A stretch of 15,153 nt of DNA from Ectocarpus siliculosus (lineage: Eukaryota > Sar > Phaeophyceae > Ectocarpales > Ectocarpaceae): assembly GCA_000310025.1 (NCBI GenBank), contig FN648857.1, positions 1-15,153 on the forward strand, written 5' to 3'. Under the pieces are notes generated by a model that saw only the letters and a program-made list of their open reading frames with translations, was not told the origin of the DNA and made no database searches. The translations under genes and the position numbers were made by a program. Positions 7,640 through 15,153 of this stretch are shown here, in pieces; position 1 is the stretch's first letter, and each line of letters starts with the position of its first letter.

Positions 7640-7777
7640 GTTTCGCCGTTTGTTTATGGAGCTCTCATCGATGCGCATTTACATATTCGACCGTGACTAC
7701 TGCTGTAGACTTGATACTGCTGCCACCGGTGTGCGTATTGTTTCAACATTCATGACGGCTGATCCAGGGACTGGTCG

Positions 7778-8656
7778 ATGACGGCGCTGTGCAGCGGGCT
7801 GAGCTGCTGCTGGCTGGTGATGACCCTCTGCCGGCGTTCGCGGCAGTTCGCCGGAGCTGTGTCCAACCACGAGGAGGAGAGGAGGAGGTGGCAGACTGAG
7901 GCCGATATTGCCACCGCCGCCGCCGTCGCCGCGTCCGGGGAGAAGATGGAAAAGAAGATGCAGCTGGTCTTCCAGAGCCAGCTCGAGGAGGAGAGGGCGA
8001 GGTGGCAGACTGAGGCCGAGATCGCCACCGCCGCCGCCATCGCCGCGTCCGAGGAGAAGATGAAGCTCGTCTTCCAGAGCCAGCTCGAAATGGGGCAAGC
8101 CAAGCTGGCTGACGAGATGGCAACAGTGCAGCAGGAGATCCAGGGCATCCAGGAGGGCCTCACGGGCAAGCTCAACGACCTCAAGAACAACGCGGACGCC
8201 CTCGGAGCTGGCCTCTTGAATGTCCAGAGCAAGAACTTGCCTGACCGTCAGTTGACGAAAGTCCTGCACAAGATGAACGAGAGGGCGGAGGAGTCCGTCA
8301 GGGTGTGGGGCAAAGAGTCCGAGCTAGGCTCACACTTCGCCCATTGGAAGGTCGGCAAGAATCTACCCAAGGCAGGCGGGGGTGGCGACGACGACAAGCG
8401 CGAGGAGGAGGCGGGCGGAAACCTCTCGGGGCCGTCCCAACAGGAGGGGGAGCAGAAGGAGGAGGCGGGCGGCCAACCCTCAGGGCCGCCGCAAGAGGAG
8501 GAGGGGGGGGGGAAGCGCAGGAAGACCAGGAGGGGAAAACGCGGGGGCAAGGCAAAGAAGGAGAAGAAGCCGGTGGGAGAGGGAGAGGGAGATGACAGCA
8601 GTGACGGGATGTCCGGGGGAGGGGAGGGGGGACAGGGCTTCTCCGCCGGCACCTAG
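7778..8656 (+). CDS. Hypothetical protein: two Ala-rich helical repeats, then acidic Gly-rich tail with basic cluster
   Basis: 292 codons from ATG 7778 to TAG 8654-8656; ATG 7820 is an alternative start. Residues 32-69 and 70-103 are tandem repeats (EEER-RW QTEA-IATAAA, ending LVFQSQL), the second four residues shorter. Residues 104-200 look helical and charged, probably coiled coil. Residues 207-240 hold two EEAGG--SGP units. Residues 246-264 are Lys/Arg-rich (GKRRKTRRGKRGG...), a possible nuclear-localisation or nucleic-acid-binding tail. The first 23 residues are doubtful: another frame from 7768 (GLVDDGAVQRAELLLAGDD) looks more protein-like, and an acceptor at 7845-7846 could start an exon at 7847 in the repeat frame. 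Splicing from 7634 in the upstream gene to 7847 would keep phase 0 and make a 624-residue fusion, but a signal peptide with a basic nuclear-type tail argues for separate genes. Family unknown. Confidence 0.6.
   Translation: MTALCSGLSCCWLVMTLCRRSRQFAGAVSNHEEERRRWQTEADIATAAAVAASGEKMEKKMQLVFQSQLEEERARWQTEAEIATAAAIAASEEKMKLVFQSQLEMGQAKLADEMATVQQEIQGIQEGLTGKLNDLKNNADALGAGLLNVQSKNLPDRQLTKVLHKMNERAEESVRVWGKESELGSHFAHWKVGKNLPKAGGGGDDDKREEEAGGNLSGPSQQEGEQKEEAGGQPSGPPQEEEGGGKRRKTRRGKRGGKAKKEKKPVGEGEGDDSSDGMSGGGEGGQGFSAGT
7871..8086 (+). repeat. Tandem coding repeat, units of 114 and 102 bp
   Basis: Two adjacent units (7871-7984 and 7985-8086) both carry TGGCAGACTGAGGCC, ATCGCC/ATTGCC with CACCGCCGCCGCC, and CTTCCAGAGCCAGCTC. 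They differ by a 12-base in-frame insertion encoding about four residues (KKMQ region). The in-frame length change and similar codon use support translation of this frame. Confidence 0.9.
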
Positions 8657-9960
8657 AGTGGACGCGGGTTGTTGTTGTTGTTTTTTTTGTTCTTGGCAGT
8701 CATCTTGCTCTCGAAGGCGTTGAGCGAGGTGTCGGTTCATCCGACCCTTTGCTCGCCTAAGGTAGTGCGGTGTACTGTCAAGCCGTGGAAACGAAACAGT
8801 TGTACAGCTATGGCACGGGTCCACTAGTGGGTTTGCTTTCGACGGATGTGGCACGGATTACTATGTACTTCGTACTTTAGTGGTCCTTGTTGCCTATCCC
8901 CGATGGTGTATTCCCATGAACGGCAAAAACTCGAGCCCATGTACAGCTAGATTATTTCCACGATCAACGGCTGTTTCCCTCGTTGCCCGGTTTGCGTTTT
9001 GTTTTTTTGGGCCAATCGGGCCAATCGGGCAAATGTGTATTTTTTTTCATGCTTCGCTTCTCGCTGAAGGGTGTAGCGGCGAGAGGAGCATTGCGTCTGT
9101 TCTTGACTCGATCTCAACAATTTAATTGTGGGGAGGCGTGCCTTCGGGCTCCTTCTTGTGTGCCTGGTTGATGCTGCATTTCGTGCCAAACCGCAGGGGT
9201 CACGTGGCGTTGGCTTGCTTTTTGCTTGCGCGCATGGATTGTAGCAGAGGTAGTCTACCCGACTGTTGTGCTGCCAGAATTTTGTGGTAATTTTGTTTTG
9301 CTCCGGCCCTTGGTCGGCAGTGTGACAAGGAATGCAATCTGAGTGTGTCGCATGAAACATTAAAGTAAACAAGAATGACGACCAAAGTAATCATCCAGGC
9401 CAAATAAATGCATGTACATACTTCAAGCGAGCTACTCGAAGATTGAGCGGACAGCACTCACGGACCAAGCTTGCGATGGAACTGGCGTGCAATGTCCGTG
9501 CTGCCTCTGCAGGGCGTGCGTGCTGTCGCCCACTAGACCTGGGCTTCACCGTTGTGGCGCCGGTGATTCATGACCGCTGTGTGCCAAGAATGGTGACTGT
9601 CGTGTGATCCCAAGGTTGTCCTTGACCTGTCTCATGATGGTACGATGAGGTGACCCCGAGGAAAACATAAGTGCTGATACTTTGAGTTTGTCTCCCTCCC
9701 AGTCCCTTGCGCTAATCGCGACAGGTTGGTTAGCAGTTGGACCAGTTTTAGTTTGCTCTTTCCATTACACTTTGAACGAGGCCACCACAGGCAGGCACCG
9801 CAAGCGCAAAATGACACCGGAAGAATGAAAAAAACAAAAGGGCGGTCCTGAAGCCTTCGGCAAATGTACCCCTGCAACGGTAGACTGAAAAATACATACC
9901 ATGGTATATGATTACCCTTCGAAGATCGCGCCGGATCAGTTACTGGTATCACTGCCGAAA
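8657..9960. other. Intergenic stretch, no convincing gene
   Basis: Begins with T/G-rich sequence (GTT repeats, poly-T, 8669-8690) that may be the 3' end of the upstream gene. It contains a nine-base tandem repeat GGGCCAATC (9009-9026, third unit degenerate) and a 12-base perfect palindrome around CCATGG (9896-9907). On the minus strand a GTGAGT donor-like site follows GGTCC near 9465, after a short protein-like stretch (about 9466-9540), possibly a small minus-strand exon. Nothing stronger was seen. Confidence 0.45.
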
Positions 9961-10189
9961 TGACTCTGTCAAATCACCCACCTCCTCCAGGCTTATCTAC
10001 GCCCCGTAGGCGACCACACGAACATGCACGCCGAAACGAACGCCGCAACACCTACACACGAACATCAACACCCCGAGAAGGAAGCACGTTCCTAGCAGCG
10101 GAATACTCCAGACCTAGATTGAGCACGGCAAACAGCAACCAGTCTCTGCCTTCCTACGTTTCCGTCCGCAAGTTGGGGGATCCCTGGGC

Positions 10190-10545
10190 CGTGGCAGCTG
10201 AACTTGCAATGCTGAGCGTACACGTCGGGATCCCGGCCGCAGTACCCCCTCCGCGAGTCGAGCTCCCGCGCCGAGAGCACCGATACCCTCCCCAGCAGGA
10301 ACGCATCGGCGGCCTCCACCTCCTGCCACCCCTGCCCGCCGACGGTGCGCGTTCCAGCGGCGGCGCCTCCCGTCTCCTCCGCGAGCACGACCTTCTTGAG
10401 CTCTCGCGCGCGCCTCGCCCTGCCCCCTGGAGACGGAGCTGGCCGACGACGGGCTCGCGAAATAACCGCCGCTTCCGCGAACGACGACGTGCAGAACGCC
10501 TCCGCCCAAAGCGCCGCTCCCGCCGCCGGCGCGCGAGGTGGAAGA
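10190..10545 (-). CDS. Minus-strand coding segment, hypothetical
   Basis: Read on the minus strand, this segment is open with strongly G/C-ending codons, in contrast to its flanks. It includes SFAEAAVISRARR, ARELKKVVLAEETGG, VGGQGWQEVEAADAFLLG and RGYCGRDPDVYAQHCKFSCH. A GTAGGA donor-like site follows LADGN near 10162. The open frame as a whole runs 10568 to 10092. Start codon and neighbouring exons are not resolved; a good upstream piece exists at 10571-10720 but in another frame. No family is recognised. It is either an exon of a minus-strand gene or part of a decayed one. Confidence 0.4.
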
Positions 10546-10570
10546 GGAAGGAGTAGCCTCACGACCACTT

Positions 10571-10780
10571 CAGACTCCGGCCCACATGTCTCTCCTCAGA
10601 TCGGAGCACAGCTGCCGGACCGACGCCCTCTCCTCCTCGGCGGCGTTCCGGGAGGCGTCGGGGACCCTGGCTTGCGTCTGGGGTCGTGTCGAGGGCCTTG
10701 CTGAAACTGCAGGCACCGCACCTCCGACAGCTTCCGCAGCACACACACCAGCGGAACACGATGCTCTTGGTCCGTTGCAG
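10571..10780 (-). pseudogene. Minus-strand coding-like segment with frame changes
   Basis: On the minus strand, three successive stretches with almost only G/C-ending codons lie in different frames. They are HRVPLVCVLRKLSEVRCLQ (about 10700-10756), SFSKALDTTPDA (about 10670-10705), and QARVPDASRNAAEEERASVR continuing to DMWAGV then TGA (10571-10678). I could not place GT-AG introns that reconcile them, since the shifts occur over a few bases. This suggests either tiny introns or a decayed gene with indels, probably belonging with 10190-10545. The evidence is codon pattern only. Confidence 0.3.
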
Positions 10781-12246
10781 CTGGGCTTGAAGCTTGGGTC
10801 CTCTTCGTTTTCTCGCCTGCTGTTGGGACGTAAAGCCAAGCGCAGTATGGGGAGGGGGGGGGGTGCTGACCATTGAGGGGCATCAACATCATCCCAGGGC
10901 CGCGGGGACGTTGTTGCTTGGTAGGTGGTGCAAGGAACGGGGGTGCGGCGGGGACAACGTGCGCCTACGCCTATGAGACCTGGGTCCATGGTCACTATCA
11001 TAAGCAACAGGGATCGGTGGGCACGTGCAAGCAAACGACAACGTTACACCTTTACGCAAGAATACGAGAACGTGGGGGAACCTTTCGAACTTCAGCTTCG
11101 AGCCCAACACGCCAAGCCCCCCCGCGGGACAAGAAAAAGATGGCAAAGGTGGCGCGCGAGAGCGAGATAGGCAGTGACCCCGTGAATGATACAAGACCTA
11201 TGCGCCGAAGGATAGCACAGTGTGTCGAGAGGATACGATCACGGGAGACCAGGGGTAGGGGGCTAGATTCCTTAACGCCCGCATATGCTGTACACGTCTC
11301 CGGGCCGTAGTCGTATGAATGCGGTCATGAGAACCGAACCAAACCAATAAACATGCCGCGGTAGAACCAATGTGCACTCTTGGGTTTGTGCGCGACACAG
11401 ACAAGCATCGAATCCTGATCTTCGATGATTTCTTGCTGCCAACCGGTTCGTGAGAGACAAACGCTCACATTGTTCCATCGTATCCATGCCCCAAGCCAAC
11501 ATGCGTGCGCCCACTCCCGCCTTCTTCGAGCCAAACTCTGCTCAATCCTGGCCAGGTGCCAGACGATCAAACAGGTCACCGGCAGACTGCGTGCGCGGCG
11601 GTGCGCAGACAACGAGCACGCGCAGAGAGAAACAAAGAAGGCTAGCTTCGACATATTCGGGCAGATGGTGGTCTGTGCCTCAAAGTATTCCCGGGACACG
11701 ACGGCGGGCGGTCGCCAGGGCAAGTCAAATCCGCGAAGCACGGTCATTTCTCGCAGAAACAGTCTTCTTGTTTTCATCGTTGTCCTTGTTGCCGTAATCG
11801 AAACCTTCACACAAAAGCAAACGGGTCTCTCTCTGCTCCGTACCTGCTGACACCCGTACCGATCCAACCCTTCTGTGGTCACAGGCCTCCTATCCCACAA
11901 AAGGGTGGGTACACACTTTCATGCGGTATTTGGGGTGTACGGCCTCCGACGGCTATTTTGTAACGTACGTTACGAGGCATACGTAGTTCGACCTCAGGGT
12001 GACGATGAACAAAAATGAACGGCCAGGGCTTGCTCGACTGGAGAGCTGAAGAGTGACAAATGACAACAAAGTGGTGCTGCTGGTGCTCACCCGCTGCCGT
12101 GCCGGCCACGCATTTGTTAGGCTGGTCCATGCTGCCCATCAGCGACCCTTAGAATCCTCCTAGCGATGCCGCTGCCTCCTCTTCTCCGCCGCCACCGCCA
12201 CCACCACCATCACTATTACAAAACCTGATTTCACTCCTCTACGCAG
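10721..12246. other. Long stretch with little recognisable content
   Basis: Contains a G-rich run (GGGGAGGGGGGGGGG, about 10850-10864) and a perfect 14-base palindrome at 11960-11973. ORFs up to 191 codons exist on the minus strand (11325-11900) and up to 145 on the plus strand, but their codon use is flat and they overlap each other. Just before 12247 there is a CCGCCACCGCCACCACCACC tract and a pyrimidine-rich splice-acceptor context. Confidence 0.4.
11960..11973. promoter_or_regulatory. Perfect 14-bp palindrome GTAACGTACGTTAC
   Basis: The sequence equals its own reverse complement over 14 bases, with a TACGTA core. It could be a dimeric protein-binding site. There is no nearby gene start to connect it with, so the function is a guess. 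Confidence 0.2.
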
Positions 12247-12492
12247 GGCGTGGCCGTGGAGGCGTTGGCACATCCGAAGTATTGCTGCATGCTGAAGAAT
12301 ATAAAACTGCGGCGGCAGCGGCGGCGGTACCTGTGTCCGGAGGCACCCGACACACATTGCAGCGCCGTGGCAATGAGCGTAGTGGCGGGCAAATGGAAGG
12401 TCGAGGCCAAAGATCCTAAAATACTACAATACAACAGTGAAGAACGGCGTACCGTACTGTACTGTACTGTACCGTACCGTACGCTTGCATGA
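12247..12492 (+). CDS. Possible plus-strand exon, hypothetical
   Basis: Starts after a strong acceptor (pyrimidine tract ending CTACGCAG). The frame reads GVAVEALAHPKYCCMLKNIK, a run of Arg/Gln, then YLCPEAPDTHC and VVAGKWKVEAKDP, with a Cys/His-containing, protein-like pattern. It stays open to a TGA at 12490-12492, but the last part crosses a GTACY repeat and is probably not coding. A donor at GGAAG/GTCGAG (about 12400) is possible. Upstream exons are not identified; the downstream partner could be the polyglutamine exon at 13079. Confidence 0.35.
   Translation, partial: GVAVEALAHPKYCCMLKNIKLRRQRRRYLCPEAPDTHCSAVAMSVVAGKWKVEAKDPKILQYNSEERRTVLYCTVPYRTLA
12449..12482 (+). repeat. Pentanucleotide tandem repeat (GTACY)7
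   Basis: Units GTACC, GTACT x3, GTACC x2 and a final GTAC. Each unit contains the self-complementary GTAC, so the tract can also fold back on itself. Confidence 0.9.
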
Positions 12493-13078
12493 TGCATTGG
12501 TACGAATAAACAGATGAACCACATTGAGGCGACGAAGGGACAGAGGCATTGCACTCAAGAAGTGGCGCTGAAACTAAACTAGTGTAGTGCCATCACCCGG
12601 AGGCAGACAACATGGAGGCTAGTATAGCAGTGAGTCGGGAGTTAAAAGCCCGAATGGATGCCTGACCAATCTTTAGTGCCCGGGAGGCGCACGAGCAAGT
12701 TACCTGAACATACACTACCGGTGAATGCGATGCCCTCAAGCAACATCTCGACAAAGACAACACTCTTGTGAGTGAAAGATGACAAGAAGCGGGAGAAGAA
12801 AGCGATCAGGCCCCCAGCCAACCGGCCACAGAAACAAAATAAAACACACACCACACCCGCAACGTGCCCCAAACATAAACACGCCAGCGTAACTCGGCTA
12901 AATAGCGTACGGCAGCAGCAGGATACCCAGCGAGGACCGAGCCACCTCCACCCTGTTGTTGTTGATGTTGTGCCAACCTAACGATGCTCTCACCCTCGGG
13001 ATCCGCTGCTGTGGGCATCAGCATGAGGCGCCCACCCCCCGGCAGATTGACGACCCCCGCCTCCTTCGTCCCTGCCAG
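12493..13078. other. Stretch without a supported gene, before the right repeat copy
   Basis: AT-richer sequence with A-rich stretches (about 12770-12850) and a GTTGTTGTTGATGTTG tract near 12955. It ends in the pyrimidine-rich acceptor that precedes 13079. It would be an intron if 12247-12492 and 13079-13148 belong to one gene. Confidence 0.35.
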
Positions 13079-13096
13079 GTACCATCCAAAGGATCT

Positions 13097-13136
<40 letters not shown>

Positions 13137-13148
13137 GCGGAAGTGTGA
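13079..13148 (+). CDS. Possible terminal exon with a 13-glutamine run
   Basis: A pyrimidine-rich stretch at 13051-13075 ends in CCAG, a good splice acceptor. The frame after it reads YHPKDL, thirteen Q, AEV and stop (TGA 13146-13148). The first base (G) would complete a codon begun in an upstream exon. A plausible upstream partner is the open segment at 12247-12492, but I cannot show that the two are joined. The same sequence lies at 2-71, where the window start removes the acceptor. The poly-Q reading is a hypothesis; the tract may equally be untranslated. Confidence 0.25.
13098..13136 (+). repeat. (CAG)n microsatellite, right copy
   Basis: Twelve uninterrupted CAG triplets and a final CAA. 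The length equals the left copy, but the internal CAA at left-copy 36-38 is CAG here. Equal length in a tract type that usually changes length fast means the two copies are young, or that one is a base-calling variant of the other. Confidence 0.9.
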
Positions 13149-15153
13149 ACAAGTGAATGGAGGAGGCACAGGATTCACAGCAGCGGCTCTCCTGCTACAT
13201 ACATACATTAGTTCCGTAGCGCTGTGGTGCAAATATCCCCCAAGAAGCAGCGCTGCTGGTTCGTAATAGGGAAGGCTCAAGGGGTGACCATGGTGGAGAT
13301 GTAGACTGTCGCACAGCGGTGGCAAACGGGGGTTGAGCAATGGCAGCGGCAGCACCGGCAGCAGCAGCTGGAGCGGGACATGAGAGGGTGTGGCATCTGT
13401 GAGTGAGTGAATTTAGCAGGGAAGGCAGACACAAACCAACCAACGACAAGTTCCCTGGGGGCGTTCGACAGATGATGCAGGCAGGAAAGAGAGCAAAACG
13501 AGCGGCAGGCATACGGAGAGCCATGCGGAAATCGGCCCTGCCTCGCGTGTGACTCCGCAGCCTGATCGCGAAAATATCAAGAAGCATGTCGAAAGGTGTA
13601 GACAGAAGAGGAGGTGGGATAAAAATATACACACCCTCAAAACATGCTCCCGGTCGTGTGATTGTCGATAAACAGCGATATGAGCGTAGCGTACATGGTC
13701 TCATGGTTCGCGGAGGCGACCAAGTGCTGCGGTGTCAAAGCCAGTTCCACCTGCAGTGGCATAGGCAAAGCATTTTATTGGGAAAAATTGCACTTGTTGT
13801 TGACCCATCACCGAACCAATATTCAGGCCAGCGGATGTAAACGCCATGTTTACTGGGACTGCAGCAGTGTGGAGTGGTGCTCATGTCAAGCAACTCTGCG
13901 CATGCTTTTGGCTGATTCCCATGAATCAAACCCACGCCGATATGAATGGCAATGGCCGTGAACATGCCACCGTTGTCAGATCTTGGTATCCTTACCAATG
14001 AGGTTTTGTTCGATTATTCTGTTGAACCCTTGGGAGACTTTCGTGCATGACCAGCTGTTGTGATGGTCACCGGAAATCAATGTGATGCGATGCTGTCTTT
14101 CACGAACACAAATCAAGAACAAATCGACAACACAAGTGCATTGGACTTTCAGAAGAAGACTCCTGCTGTACTGTAGTCTTCTAGCCCTTATACTCTGCAA
14201 AGCAGTACATGGGTTGTCCTCTTTGGGGTATAGTTTCGTGATTGCGTCACAGATGACAATGTCTCCCCCCAGAGAGAAGAGTAACTCTCACGATGCCCCA
14301 ACCGTGAGCCAACTCTATGTAACTCAAACCTTAAGGGAAAATAAATATACAAACAGAAAAGCTACCCATTCGAGATACACCCACAGTCGAACGGGATGTG
14401 GTGGAGTCTTTGCAGCGAGTGGGGGGAAAACCGGCTGGGTACTGGACGCATTTCGAGCCGAGTTATGTCTACAATTTACACAAATGATTTATATCAGTGA
14501 TACCAGCTGGTGCCAAGTACAAAGACATCTGTAAAGGTAGCCTACATCTTGCAATACATCCCCTGTAGTTCTCTACACTGGGTCAATGACAAAGGTATCG
14601 GGGAGAAACCCTCCGTCATGTCGCGTGTTGTAAAATGTAACCTTCAACCTTCACAGGGAACACGGCGCAGTGTCTTTGTGACAACTTGCTACTCCGTTAG
14701 ATACGATAAGATTTTAACCTGCAACTTTGGAAGTGGCGTTGATGGACGGGGACCTGCCTTAGAATTGCCTCGTCGGTCTAGAGTAACGAAGAACCTTGCT
14801 CCTGTAGACAGTGTATGACCCATAAAATATATCGACAGCAAAGGTGATCAGCCCCCGTGGCCAACTCACCTGACTCGGCCTGGCTCATGGTCGTCCCCGG
14901 GGTGCTTCACAGCTCGCGTGGATGAGCAACGCCTGGCTCTCTTGCAGCGCTGCAGCAGCGCGGATGAAGCTGCGGAACAATTGATCGTTTCCCGGAGAGG
15001 GACGTTGAGTCGAAAATCAGGGAAGATGACGACAGGTACACCGCACAACACAAATACGAACGCTGTACACAGCAGTAGGGTCGCGGTGCTGTCAGCAGTC
15101 AGCAATCACAACACACCCACATACGAACGAGCTGGGTGTTTTGAAATCTTCGG

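Larger units (their letters stand above)
13078..15153 (+). repeat. Right copy of the 2,076-bp long direct repeat
   Basis: Second copy of bases 1-2076, same orientation, same length, about 99.5% identical. It carries the same CAG tract, the same small ORFs and the same exon candidate (14913-15035) as the left copy. The base before it (13077) is the A of an AG in a good splice-acceptor context, which cannot be compared with the left copy because the window starts there. The sequence after 2076 presumably follows 15153 if the unit is repeated. Confidence 0.95.

Noticed and set aside
7697-8269. Leu/Gly-rich minus-strand ORF opposite the helical-repeat ORF
   Set aside because: A mirror of the plus-strand repeats. 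The in-frame 12-base difference and residue pattern fit the plus strand, and the minus translation is low-complexity.
11325-11900. 191-codon minus-strand ORF overlapping plus-strand ORFs of 115-141 codons
   Set aside because: No codon bias towards either strand, no recognisable motif, and no splice or start context that favours one of them.
1-15153. LTR retrotransposon with 2,076-bp terminal repeats
   Set aside because: No TG...CA ends, no convincing primer-binding site after the left copy or polypurine tract before the right copy, and no gag, protease, reverse transcriptase or integrase pattern in any frame. The match also stops exactly at the window ends, as a simple period would.
1-15153. 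CRISPR array, bacterial operon, plasmid or phage content
   Set aside because: No spaced direct repeats of the right size, no ribosome-binding-site-led gene series, no replication or capsid genes. Intron-exon structure indicates a eukaryotic nuclear context.

Overview
The window looks like nuclear DNA of a eukaryote with GT-AG introns. GC-rich coding pieces sit in AT-richer non-coding DNA, with triplet microsatellites (CAG, CTG, TTG). There is no operon structure, no rRNA and no recognisable viral or transposase gene. Dense triplet repeats, short phase-0 exons and many introns would fit a stramenopile alga such as a brown alga. That is an impression from composition, not from a marker gene.

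The main structural fact is that bases 1-2076 recur at 13078-15153 in the same orientation, with no indels and 11 mismatches that I counted by eye (about 99.5% identity). The duplicate runs exactly to both window ends. That is what any window longer than one period gives on a tandem array or a circular molecule, so I read the window as one 13,077-bp unit plus a 2,076-bp overlap. A pair of long terminal repeats trimmed to its exact edges is the less likely alternative.

Layout of the unit: 1-1835 is mostly non-coding, with a (CAG)n tract at its start that can be read as a short polyglutamine terminal exon. 1836-2731 holds three weak plus-strand exon candidates. 3397-7639 is the best gene, a seven-exon plus-strand model of about 356 residues with a signal peptide; every internal exon is a multiple of three bases and all junctions are phase 0. 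Its exons and introns were partly built by tandem duplication, and the motif EPGACAVA occurs in two exons. The second intron contains two neighbouring foldbacks, 4459-4735 and 4767-5106. The arms of the second are diverged copies of the gene's own exon/intron sequence, one in each orientation. The third intron holds a tRNA-like sequence with a box B. Next comes a 7778-8656 ORF with two alanine-rich helical repeats, then an acidic/glycine tail with a basic cluster. 8657-10100 is largely empty. 10190-10720 has strong minus-strand coding character broken between frames. 10900-12246 shows little. 12247-12492 is a plausible plus-strand exon that could lead to the polyglutamine terminal exon at 13079-13148.

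The most interesting combination is a rapidly remodelled secreted-protein gene carrying, in its own intron, an inverted duplication of its own exon, all inside a 13-kb repeated unit. No protein here matched a family I could name with confidence, so functions are left open.
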